From NCBI GenBank assembly GCA_003024175.1, contig MDYQ01000247.1:1-38517 (forward strand): a stretch of DNA of 38,517 nt. Reading direction: 5' to 3'. Made by a program: the position numbers and the translations under genes. The notes below the pieces were generated by a model. The model saw nothing but the letters and a program-made list of their open reading frames with translations. It was not told the origin of the DNA and made no database searches. Source of the DNA: Planoprotostelium fungivorum (taxonomy: Eukaryota; Evosea; Variosea; Cavosteliida; Cavosteliaceae). Shown in pieces: positions 1 through 9,606 of the stretch. The number at the start of each line of letters is the position of its first letter. The stretch's first letter is position 1.

Positions 1-691
1 TCTCGTCTCGTTGTAACCGATGTCTATGACGAGTGCCGTCTGATATTTGAGACTGATGGGAGCTAACATCATGGCTTGTGCGGGGACGAATAAGAGGGAA
101 GGGACTTTGAACTTCTCGTAGAGGATGTACATGATGACATCGCGAAACTTTTCTGGAGAGGACATGTTCTCTACGATGACCACTTTCCTCTCGTCTTTCG
201 TGTTACATTGTAGATATCTACAGAAGAGAGTCAACTTGACATGATAATGTATCCATCTCACTTGTAGTAGACTTGATTGAAAAAGAGGTGGACAGCTTCC
301 CTCCATTCATCAACGTCAAAAGATGATGTCGTGCTCTTATTCGTTCTCTCGATGTCTTCCAGAGATAACTTTGGATTCCTCAGCCAAAATATACATCAGT
401 CGCAGAGATCACCTCCTTTCCGTTGGGCCGACGAAATTGTGTCTTTAGGATGTATCTCGGTGCAGAATCTCCCGCGAATCCAAGTCGTGTGTGAAATGTA
501 CCGATGTCGATTACGATGGAAGCTTTCTCAGCGGTGAACCCGATCTCGAAGTTACTGCCTGGTGATAGAGACAAGAGTCCAATGCTGGGTGAGCGAGCAC
601 TCAAGAGTGCTTGAGCGGAGACGAGAGGTTTCCTCTGTGGAGTAACGGGTGAACTCGTCAAAGAGGATGGCTCCGAAGAAGAGTTGCTCAT
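1..691 (-). CDS. Actin-related protein 10-like (dynactin subunit), C-terminus off the window
   Basis: Exons read 691-413, 368-262 and 217-1, with two introns of 44 nt each. After a Ser/Pro-rich leader of about 55 residues comes an actin-fold start, with VIDIGTFHTRLGFAGDSAPR as the phosphate-1 loop region. Exon 3 carries KVVIVENMSSPEKFRDVIM, FKVPSLLFVPAQ and a second phosphate-loop-like segment ALVIDIGYNET. These match ARP10/ACTR10, the pointed-end actin-related subunit of dynactin, better than conventional actin: the usual actin hydrolysis motifs are absent and the VENMSSP...VPSLLFVP stretch is ARP10-like. In that family the protein caps the Arp1 filament and helps dynein cargo binding. The start Met at 691 follows a 287-nt gap shared with divergent RAE1. 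The gene runs off the left edge, so only about two thirds is visible. Confidence 0.8.
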
Positions 692-978
692 GATCCCTGT
701 GCGTTGTTCACGATGATCAGATGAGGTCAGATATCGGGACGAATTTCTCTTTTATTTTCTTTTTCAATCTTCGTCAACTGCTTCATCCACGTCCCACAGC
801 TCAGGTGATCGCTTTAGAATGTATTTAGAACTATCCAACTAGCATAATTCCATCACACGCTATTGATTCGCAGTGCTGAAACTCCGCTCAGAAGCCTCCT
901 GGAAGATTCTTTGAACTCGCCAATCTTTTTCCCTCCAAACAAGAACGCGTATCACATCAGATCGATTCCACCACACAC
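692..978. promoter_or_regulatory. Divergent intergenic region between the ARP10-like gene and RAE1
   Basis: The 287 nt separate two genes reading outward, so both core promoters must lie here or in the first exons. The left part holds a T-rich run at 750-766. I see no canonical TATA box and no RNA gene. Calling it a bidirectional promoter is inference from layout. Confidence 0.4.
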
Positions 979-2346
979 ATGACGACCTTAGGTAACACTC
1001 CAAAAGATTTAGAACTACCGTCTCCTCCAGGAGATGGCATCAGCTCTCTCTCCTTCTCACCCAAGGCCAATTTTCTCGTCTCTGGTTCATGGGATGTGTC
1101 TAATCAGGTTTGTGTTTCGATGATCTCGTATATTCATCGAGTACCACTCAAGATATCGAGTACTCATTTATGATTTCAGGTTCGTTGCTGGGAAGTGAAT
1201 GGAGCAGGAGCCAATCCGAAGGCAGCTATGAGCCACGACGCTCCCGTCTTATGTACCGCTTGGAGTTCCGTGAGTTGCTTCGAATCACACAAACATCTTC
1301 TAACCCAACCCAGGATGGCCAGAGTGTCTTCTCCGGAGCCTGCGACGGAAAGGCCAAAATGTGGTCGCTCGGTACCGGCCAATCTCAGCAGATTGGACAG
1401 GTGATCACATCATATCACAAATCATATCACACCATATCACATCAAATCTGACATTCCATGCAGCACGCAGGAGCCATCAAATCCATGGCCTGGGTGGACC
1501 AATTGAACTGTCTCGTCACAGCCAGTTGGGACAAGACACTCAAATTCTGGGATGGAAAGTCACCCAACCCAGTCCACACGACACAATTACCCGAGAGAGT
1601 CTACTGCATGGATATTCGAGGCAGTTTGGGAGTCGTCGCTACAGCCAATCGCGAGGTTCTCATCTACGACATCAAGAACCCCGCCAACTTTTTCAAGGTG
1701 AGATGAAGACATGAGAGAGGAGAACTCAATCGAAACAGAAAATACCATCTCCATTGAAATACCAGAGTCGAACCATCGCATGTTTCATCGATCAGAGTGG
1801 GTTCGCCATCGGATCATCGGAGGGGCGTGTCGGTATTCAATACATCCAAGATTCAGATTCAGCGTGAGTTTTCTCATCGTCCCATCATGCATCACCATCA
1901 CCCGCATCACTTCTCATCCTCTTTGTAGAAAAAACTTTGCCTTCAAGTGCCACAGAGTCAACACGGTGGACGTCTACGCAGTGAATCAGATCAGCATGCA
2001 CCCTCAGTGGGGAACCTTTTCCACCTGCGGCAGCGACGGTACCTTCACGTTCTGGGACAAAGACTCGAAGCAGAGATTGAAACAGTTCCCACAGCTATCC
2101 CAACCTATATCTGCCACGGCGTGGAACGCTGACGGAAGTATCTTTGCTTACGCAGTCAGTTACGACTGGCACAAGGTGAATCATCATCATCATCACCGAC
2201 ATCATGGATGTCCATCGTGTGGCATGTGTGATGAGATTCTGAAGGTCAAGCAGGGATCGGAATACTACAACCCCAACGTGAAGCCACAGATCTTCATACA
2301 TCCAACGCCCGAGAGCGAGATCAAGAACAGAGCAGCGAAACGATAA
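979..2346 (+). CDS. RAE1: RAE1/Gle2-like WD40 mRNA export factor
   Basis: Seven exons: 979-1107, 1180-1269, 1314-1400, 1464-1697, 1739-1863, 1929-2175 and 2254-2346. They join in frame to give 334 residues, close to the usual RAE1 length. WD40 blades are visible throughout: SGSWDVSNQVRCWEV, SGACDGKAKMWSL, TASWDKTLKFWDG, a blade with GFAIGSSEGRVGIQYI, then KNFAFKCHR and CGSDGTFTFWDKDSK. The NFAFKCHR step and the terminal DWHKGSEYYNP segment are RAE1 hallmarks, separating it from BUB3 and other WD40 proteins. In the family it docks on nucleoporin NUP98 for mRNA export and acts in spindle checkpoint control. An AATAAA sits at 2362-2367, just past the stop. Reading through the last intron would give a His-rich run, but canonical splice sites and the family sequence argue for its removal. 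Confidence 0.93.
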
Positions 2347-2668
2347 AGTCATATACATACGAATAAACTCTTTGTCTCTCGTTATAGAGTGATGTTTCAT
2401 CCGGTGAGAAGATTTAGACAATCGTTTTGGGCGTATGGTGCAGCTTTTAGATGGCAGCAGTGATTGGTTACGGGATGATATGAGCGAGAACTGCGGGGTT
2501 AGAATTTGAAAGATGAAACAGTACTTCTGTAGAGAGTCAGTCCGAAATAAAGATGGACCAACCGCTGTAAAGACGACGTCGATGTGTAGAGCATTTCCTG
2601 CAGATCGCTGATTCCCAATCTCGAGGAATACGAGGCTCCACGAGCGAAGAAGAGTAGAAGGACACAAA
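2347..2668. other. Intergenic region between RAE1 and the ankyrin gene
   Basis: No convincing coding exon or RNA gene is seen. It holds the RAE1 3' end, including AATAAA at 2362-2367, and presumably the promoter of the next gene. A first non-coding exon of that gene cannot be excluded. Confidence 0.4.
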
Positions 2669-4346
2669 ATGTTGAACCAACCCGGCAGATTCAAGATCCG
2701 ATACCAAGTTCACGAGGTGAACCACCATCATCATGTCTTTGATGATGGAACTGATGAGAATCAGTGGTACTCCAATCGTCATCTGTCCCAAGCTCCAAAT
2801 CTTCGCTCAACAGAAAGAAGAGGAAAAAGAATCCAAATCCGTCAGGTGATTGACATTCATGATCTCCCGATGACACGAGCAGACGTCACCGTTCCATCCG
2901 GTGCATTGATTCCATTGCCAGAAAAGATTGTAGATGATGGTGAGCTGACGTCCTCTAAAGACACGTAAATCAATCTGAATGTCTTGTAGGACTCCACAGT
3001 CACGCCAAGATGGTTTTACCGATTTCCAACCTAGACTCATCACGAAAGCCGAAAGGGCACACTCGCTACGTCTGCCTGTTGTTCAGCTGTCCCAAATGTA
3101 CAACGAAGAGATACATCTCAGAGATGAGGGGAATGGAGAAGCATCTGTGGTCGGCCATCGATGTGAAGAAGAAGAGGGATCACAAGGCATCAGGAATTTG
3201 ATGATAGATCACAAAGCCATTCGAGCAGATTGGGAGAGGAGAGGCCTCTATTGCATTCTCAGTAAGGTAGGCATCAAGAGGATCGATTTCACGGTAGAAG
3301 AGCTTCTATTCGTCATGGTGGAACAATACCGGTTACACACTCTCCACAATTCGAACATCAAGTATGAGATGTGAGTGAAAGATGAACACGGAGAGGTTTG
3401 AATATTGAATCGAATGCAGGAGTGTGAAACTGACTGGATCTTGTGGTCCCATGTCACTGAGAGCCCAACGGACACATCCTTACGTCACCACATTCCACTT
3501 CACCTTCCCCGATCAACATGTGAGGACAATGAATTGCCAGCCAATATCTTGACACTTCCAGACAGAAGCACGAGAGGCTGATGATTCACGATCCAGACAT
3601 GAAATTGACGATCCGTCATCCACAAAGCAACTCAACGACAGACATCGCTAAATTCCACGACATGTGCCTCTTTGTCCGCAACAACTTGGTGTCATCCATG
3701 GGAGAAATGAGAGGAGAAGAACAGAGCTTCAGTCTAGGCTTCGATCTCTCCAGGAGGACAGTACCCGTGGAATACACCAAGAAGCACCCGTGGATCATTC
3801 CTAAAATGGATCTCTTGTTCAACGGAGCATCTTGCAAAGAATTGATAAACATACTGGTTACTGCGTCAGAGGGTGAACAAACAGACATTGTACCGTTGCT
3901 TTTGCAAGACCTTCGCATCGATCCTTCCCCTAACGACAACTACGCATTCCGAATAGCAGCAGAGAGTGGACAAACAGACATCGTACAGCTGCTTTTGCAA
4001 GGCCCCCGCATCGATCCTTCTTCTAGGGACAACAAGGCATTTCGAACGGCAGCAGAGAATGGACAGACATCGCACAGCTGCTTTTGCAAAATCCACGCAT
4101 CGATCCTGCTTCTGAGGACAACTGTGCATTCCAATGGGCAGCATGGAAGGGATACACAGACATCGTGCAGCTGCTTTTGCAAAATCCACGCATCGATCCT
4201 TCTTCTAAGAACAATAGGGCGTTTCGAGTATCAGCAGTGCAGGGATACACGAGATCCTCCCACTCTTTGTCAACTCAGAATGTGCTAAACAGTTGGACCA
4301 CTTTACATTGGACGACATCAAGAACCTCTCACTCAACGATCCATAA
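2669..4346 (+). CDS. Ankyrin-repeat protein with reading-frame breaks
   Basis: The start at 2669 is the first Met of an open stretch followed by several short introns, for example about 2719-2767, 2940-2990, 3372-3419 and 3520-3564. The N-terminal half includes FSCPKCTTKRYISEMRG and resembles no family I recognise. From about 3830 the protein has ankyrin-like units of 31 residues with the consensus DIVQLLLQ-PRIDPSS-DN-AFR-AAE-GQT. Frame breaks: one repeat copy is 4 nt short near 4070, pushing the following repeats into another frame. A further one-base shift near 4248 is needed to reach a natural ending EILPLFVNSECAKQLDHF at 4346. The stretch around 3130-3300 also has alternative frames. It may be a recent pseudogene or a real gene with draft errors. 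A protein-interaction role would follow from ankyrin repeats; nothing more specific can be said. Confidence 0.55.
3917..4240 (+). repeat. 93-nt tandem repeat encoding ankyrin units
   Basis: The anchor ATCGATCC recurs at 3917, 4010, 4099 and 4192, giving spacings of 93, 89 and 93 nt. The 93-nt period equals 31 codons. The 89-nt interval is the copy missing 4 nt (GGACAGACATCG where its neighbour has GGACAAACAGACATCG). High nucleotide similarity between units means recent duplication or homogenisation. Confidence 0.85.
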
Positions 4347-4379
4347 ACAATAAATCCATCCGTGAAACTATTTTATTCT

Positions 4380-7300
4380 TCACAAGAACTTCTTGTAGTT
4401 GGATATGGTCGATGCCATGGTATCGATCTCTTGCTGCAGAGAATCCAACTGTCTCATCATCAGATCACATCATCACACCACCTCTCTCACCTTTGCCGTG
4501 TTCTCAGCCTTCTTTGCCTCGGGCACCTTGGAGTATGCAGCTGCCTGAGTGGTCTTCAGCAACTTGGCTCTGTCTCCTTCTGTCTTCTCCTTCTTCTTCT
4601 CCAACTTGCTGATCTCTTCCTCTACGTTCACCATACCCTGCAGCACCGTCACGATCATCATCACTGACATCATGATGAAGACTCTTTACCTTGACAGTCA
4701 TGTAGGCCTGTGTGTTCTCGTTGATCATCTCTACGCTGCAGCCCTCTGGTACTTCCTTCATGTTCAGAACAATCTCGGGCTCGGAGCACGAAGTGAAGAA
4801 GGCAAGAGTCTCTGTGAACTTTTTCAACAGCTCTTCCACCTGCCAATCGTGTGAATCATCGAAATCTCCCGCGAAATTTCATCTTCGTCGCGAAATTTCG
4901 ATACGTACCTCCTGGCTGGTGGTGTTGTAGTACAACTTGGGCTTCTGCTTGGTCAGCTGGAAGCTGGATCTCATCCTCCTGACACCCGAAACGGCCTCCT
5001 GGACAAACTACAACGAGTCAATTCTCCACGACCCCGTGGAGCACCCCCCACCTTGACCTGTCTCTCCACTTCCTCGTCCGCCCAGGCGGGAACAGACTGT
5101 GGGAATTCCGCCACACAGATACTTTCCGTGGAATCTTGTGGTCTCCTGGGAATTCTGTGCCACAGCTCCTCGGTCAAGAAGGGCATGAAGGGAGACAAGA
5201 GACGGAGACCAACATCTACACAAGTGTAGACGACCTCCCTTCCACTCGCTTGGCGGGCGGCGACAGAGGCATCGTTGGCGTCACCGTAAATGATGGGCTG
5301 TAATTAAATTTAATTTCGACGATCGTTGTAGATGAATGATGGTCTCGTTGTAGATGGATGATTTTCACCTTCAGAGACTCGAGGTAGTTGTCACAGAAGT
5401 CGTAGAGCCAGAAAGAGTAGATGGCTGACGTGGCTTGGGCGAAATCGTAAAACTTGAATCCATTGTTCACGGCCTCAATCGTCGTCTGCAATTTGCTCAA
5501 GATCCACCTCTCCCACTCCGTCTCTCCCTTGCTCTACAACGCGTCATCCCTCCATCTACAACCCGCCACTCACCATCGGTTTCTCTTGTGGCACAAATTT
5601 GTCTCCCATGACCATGTTGGACAGTTTGACAGCGTTCCACAACTTGTTGCAGAAATTTCTGTAGGCGGCGACTCTCTGCACGTCCAAATTGATGCTGGCG
5701 CCTTGAGATGTGTACGCACACAGGGCGAATCGCATGGCATCTGTACCACACTCGGGAATTCCCTTGGGAAAGTCTTCCTTCTGTGCGAGCGTGGCCCTCT
5801 CGACCTGAAATTTCCGTGAATTCTTTGCGAAATTTCCGGGAAATTTCACCTCCTTGGGGTCGAGGTTACCCTCGTGGAGCTGCTTGTGGAGGTCCTCCAG
5901 TGTGATACCTCTGATCATGTCCATGGGGTCGATCACGTTACCCAATGACTTTGACATCTTCTTACCGTGGGCATCCCTCACCATAGCGTGCAAGAAGACT
6001 TGCTTGAACGGGACCTTGTCGGTCAGTTGTAGACCGAGCATGACCATTCGGGCGACCCAAAAGAAAATAATATCCTGTCCCGTCTCCAATAGAGATCCAG
6101 GGTAAAACTTTTCCAAATCGGCCGTGTTGTCGGGCCAACCAAAGACGGAGAAGGGAAAGAGGCCGGAAGAGAACCAAGTGTCGAGGACGTCCCCATCCCT
6201 CTCCAGGACGAGGTCTGCCTCGGGGACCTGTGGGAACCTGGGAAGGTCAGGGAATGATTGTCGACGTCGACAGTCACTTGGCGCGGGCGGCGGCGGTGGC
6301 TTCTTCAGGGGTCCTACCGACCACCCAATCGGAATTGGTGGCACCGGTGGGTCTCTGGGAACCCCTGGGATACACCAAATAGGCGGGAATCTGGTGTCCC
6401 CACCACAACTGTCTCGAGATACACCAATCCTGGGAACGTCGATATTTCGTCGAGATTTCGACGAGTTTTCTCACCTGGATGTCGGTCAACCAACGGTACC
6501 AGGTGGCCTCGTGGTGAGGTGGCAGGATCTCCATCTCCTTGTTCTCTACCACTTGAATGGCTCTCTTTGCCATGTCTTTGCAGTCGACCCACCACTGTGG
6601 CTTTAAGATGGGCTCGATGACATCCTGCACACGCCGTGTCAGAGGTAGGCTGGGGGAGGGGGAAGATTCTGGGAAAGTTTCGAGAAAGTTCACCTTTGAA
6701 CGGGAGCACAGACCGAGAACCATCGGGTTATCTCTCGTTCCTCTGAACAAGTTCTTCTCCTTCAGTGCCTCTACAACGGCCTCCCTCGCGTCGAACCTGC
6801 GAAATCTCAGCGAAATTTCCCCTTTCACAGCACCTCTTCATTCCTGAGAATTTCCCACAGTTTTCGTTCAGAACTCCGTTGTCGGTGAAAATGGAAATCA
6901 TGGCCAAGCCGTTTCTCTTTCCACACTTGAAATCGTTGGGGTCGTGAGCGGGTGTCACTTTGACAGCACCAGTACCGAAGGCTTTGTCTACCAATTCACC
7001 GTCAGCGATGATGGGGAAGACACGATCGACAAAGGGGTGGATCAAGTTCTTTCCGATGAGATGCTGTCGTGGCATCAGATCATGTCATCACATGAGAGGA
7101 TTAGACGATGAGATGATGAGATGATGTTGTCACCTGGTAGCGCTCATCAGTGGGGTGAACAGCCACGGCAGTATCTCCCAACATGGTCTCCGGTCGAGTT
7201 GTAGACACGACGATCTCCTCGTCTACAACGCGTCAACTCTTCTCCCTTCTCCTCCCCCTCACCTGATCCCTCCACCTTGTATGCGAAATCCCAAATGGCG

Positions 7301-8630
7301 CCAAATTCGTACTTCTTATCGTAACCGGGGACCGCAATGAGAGTTCTCTTGTCTAAATCGACTTTGTCGACTTCGATGTCAGAGATGGCCGTGTTCAGCT
7401 GGCAGCACCAGTTGACGAGACGGACGTCTCTGTAGATGATGCCGTCGTTGAACATGCGAACGAAAGCTTCGGTCACGGCCTTGGACAGTTTCTGTTCGAG
7501 TCAGAATGATGATGGAAATGGATAGTGGAGGGCACCTCGTCCATGGTGAAACATTCTCTGGACCAATCGAGAGAGGAACCGATGCTCTTCAGCTGTCCGG
7601 TGATGCGGGCGGCGTACCTGAGGAAGATGAGATGATGGTGATCACGATGCATTGCCAAGTTGGAGGATGGGTGTGTAGAAGATACTCACTGGTCTTTCCA
7701 TTCCCAAGCCTTCTCGAGGAACTTGGCACGGCCGAGATCGTGACGAGTCTGTCCCGTCTTCCACAGCTTTTTCTCGATGACACTCTGTGTGGCGATACCT
7801 GTGGGCGAAATGAGTTCGGGTCGAGTTGATAATGCATTGGATTGGTGTCTGATGAGAAGATCGTATACCTGCGTGGTCGGTTCCAGGAACCCAGAGGGCG
7901 TTTCTTCCGTTCATACGGTGCCTGTATCTCATTCAACATTTCCCATCCAAATGTTCCATACGAGACTCACCATCTGGTGATACTGTCTTGAATAGAGTTG
8001 GTGAGAGCGTGACCGAGATGAAGAGTTCCGGTGACATTGGGAGGGGGGATGACCATCACAAACTTCTCCTTGGTTGACTGGTTGTCGGCCTTGAAGAACT
8101 CCTTCTTCAGCCACCACTCGTACCAGGCTGATTCGACGGCATGGGGCTCGTAGTTCTTTCTCATCGGGGCGGACATGTCTAAATAGATCGATCAGCGACG
8201 TTTCGAATGGAAAGATTCACNGGTTGTCGGCCTTGAAGAACTCCTTCTTCAGCCACCACTCGTACCAGGCTGATTCGACGGCATGGGGCTCATAGTTCTT
8301 TCTCATCGGGGCGGACATGTCTAAATAGATCGATCAGCGACGTTTCGAATGGAAAGATTCACCCTTCTTCTCTCCGGCTGGAGTGGTGTTGACATATGGT
8401 GCCTCTTCTTCCTTGTCCTTCTTCTTGACTTCGGTCGTTTCACCCTTGCTGGCTTTTTCAGCGTCTTTGGCCTTCTTTGCTTCTGCTTGTTGTCTTTCCT
8501 TCTCCTTCTTGGCGGCTAACTTGGCTAATTTGGCTGCATTCTCTTCCTCCTTTCGCTTCTTCTTCTCATCACGCTTGGCGATCTCCTCAGCGGAGAGTTT
8601 TGGCTGTTCCTTAGTGGGATCAGCCGACAT
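4380..8630 (-). CDS. Valyl-tRNA synthetase, cytosolic type
   Basis: Nineteen exons join in frame to about 1055 residues: 8630-8363, 8178-7971, 7921-7869, 7798-7690, 7617-7536, 7491-7263, 7222-7134, 7063-6834, 6796-6694, 6624-6475, 6429-6278, 6237-5850, 5804-5574, 5533-5369, 5297-5052, 5007-4909, 4839-4690, 4637-4491 and 4448-4380. The enzyme charges tRNA-Val with valine. Signatures in order are a Lys/Glu-rich N-terminal extension of about 90 residues, [15 protein letters not shown] (HIGH class), [18 protein letters not shown] in the editing domain, [34 protein letters not shown], and [13 protein letters not shown] (KMSKS). The C-terminal coiled coil ([13 protein letters not shown]) marks valyl rather than isoleucyl enzymes. 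The 141-nt duplication around the N at 8221 repeats part of exon 2 and intron 1; one copy must be dropped to obtain the model. Confidence 0.95.
8080..8362. repeat. Direct duplication of 141 nt flanking a single N (assembly join)
   Basis: Bases 8080-8220 and 8222-8362 are the same sequence except for one visible difference (GGGCTCGTAG against GGGCTCATAG), separated by the lone N at 8221. The segment covers the start of valyl-tRNA synthetase exon 2 and all of intron 1. The gene reads correctly only if one copy is removed, so this looks like two contig ends joined without collapsing their overlap. Confidence 0.9.
8221..8221. other. Assembly gap (single N)
   Basis: This is the only ambiguous base in the window. 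It sits exactly between the two 141-nt copies. Confidence 0.97.
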
Positions 8631-9606
8631 CTTTTGTGATGCAACGATACAAGATGATCGAATGTGAGAGGAAGAAAATTATCGGAATTGCACATCTACA
8701 ATGTTCATTCTTTTATCCATCTTTTCACCGAACTCGTTCTCTCACAAGAAAGCACCGGCAGCGACGAGAGTTATGCAATCACCATCATAAATAGACTAAA
8801 TTCAGACGTCTAGTAGTCATTATCGTGAACGATATCGAAAATCTCGTCATTTCGATACCTATGAAGTGAAAGGGTCGATCTTTCATCTCTTCTTCTTTAC
8901 GAGGGAGCCAACAAAGGAAAGATTCTATGAATATATAGATATTTCGTTCAAGGGTTGAAGATTTATGTACGGGAGCGTATCAATTGCTATTATCGTTATT
9001 AGTTACTTCTCTGCAATGTAGGCCATACTAATGGCTGACTTCTTCCGTTTTGGCACGGCATCATGTAAATCGCCAAGTTCGGAGGTGATCACCCACCATG
9101 ACGCCAAACGAATCAAAACGAAGCGAAGAGGCTTCAACACAATAATATCATCTGGATCATTCCTTCCTTTCTCTCTATCCCGCCGAATAAAATTTCAGAT
9201 GGACGACCGTGGTCTTCAACCGTGACACGAATCCATATGCATTCTATGCCTCCCCTGCACATCTTCTCCTCTTCACGTGTTCACTACTGTTCACCTGGTA
9301 CCTAGAAGGCACAATGGAATGAGCCTGAGATATCGCGCTTTGCGCAGGCCTCGCGTAAAAGTCAGTCTACGGGAGGGCATCCAACACAACATGTCTTCCA
9401 ACCGAGGAGAAGTCTATCTGTCCGCACATTTCTCCCCTTATAATGAGGTTCACCTGTGAGTTGTCTCGTCTATAAAGGCTAGATATCGGACGATGCATTT
9501 CAATACGTCCTCTCATCACGTAATCATCGTCCAATTCGGACTGTACAAGCCAACACTATGTCCATAGATATCCTCCTATACTTTCCGTCTTCAATGTCTC
9601 TCATAA
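8631..9606. promoter_or_regulatory. Long divergent intergenic region (valyl-tRNA synthetase / HDAC)
   Basis: The 976 nt lie between two outward-reading genes and make this the longest gene-poor stretch. A TATAAAG at 9471-9477 lies 130 nt before the HDAC start and could be a core promoter element. A 64-codon open frame at 9031-9225 (MADFFRFGTASCKSPSS) resembles nothing I know. No tRNA or rRNA was recognised. Confidence 0.4.
9471..9477 (+). promoter_or_regulatory. Possible TATA element for the HDAC gene
   Basis: TATAAAG lies 130 nt upstream of the chosen start codon. It is the clearest TATA-like match in the interval, but no transcript start is known. Confidence 0.25.

Noticed and set aside
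2176-2253. His-rich tail of RAE1 (VNHHHHHRHH)
   Set aside because: This is read-through of a 78-nt intron with a GTGAAT donor and CAG acceptor; splicing gives the expected DWHKGSEYYNP.
2095-2694. 199-codon open frame on the minus strand over the RAE1 3' end
   Set aside because: It lies mainly opposite the RAE1 exons and intergenic DNA, has low-complexity Met/His/Arg composition, and shows no family resemblance.
4504-4839. 111-codon minus frame ending in Arg/Asp-rich sequence
   Set aside because: Its second half is translation of an intron (4638-4689) and the wrong frame; the spliced frame gives the synthetase coiled coil.
9031-9225. 64-codon open frame in the long divergent intergenic region
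   Set aside because: It has no homology I recognise and no supporting exon structure, so it is left inside the intergenic entry.
8631-9606. Search for tRNA or other RNA genes in the largest gap
   Set aside because: No cloverleaf arms, internal A/B-box pair or rRNA-like sequence was recognised by eye; a covariance-model scan would be decisive.
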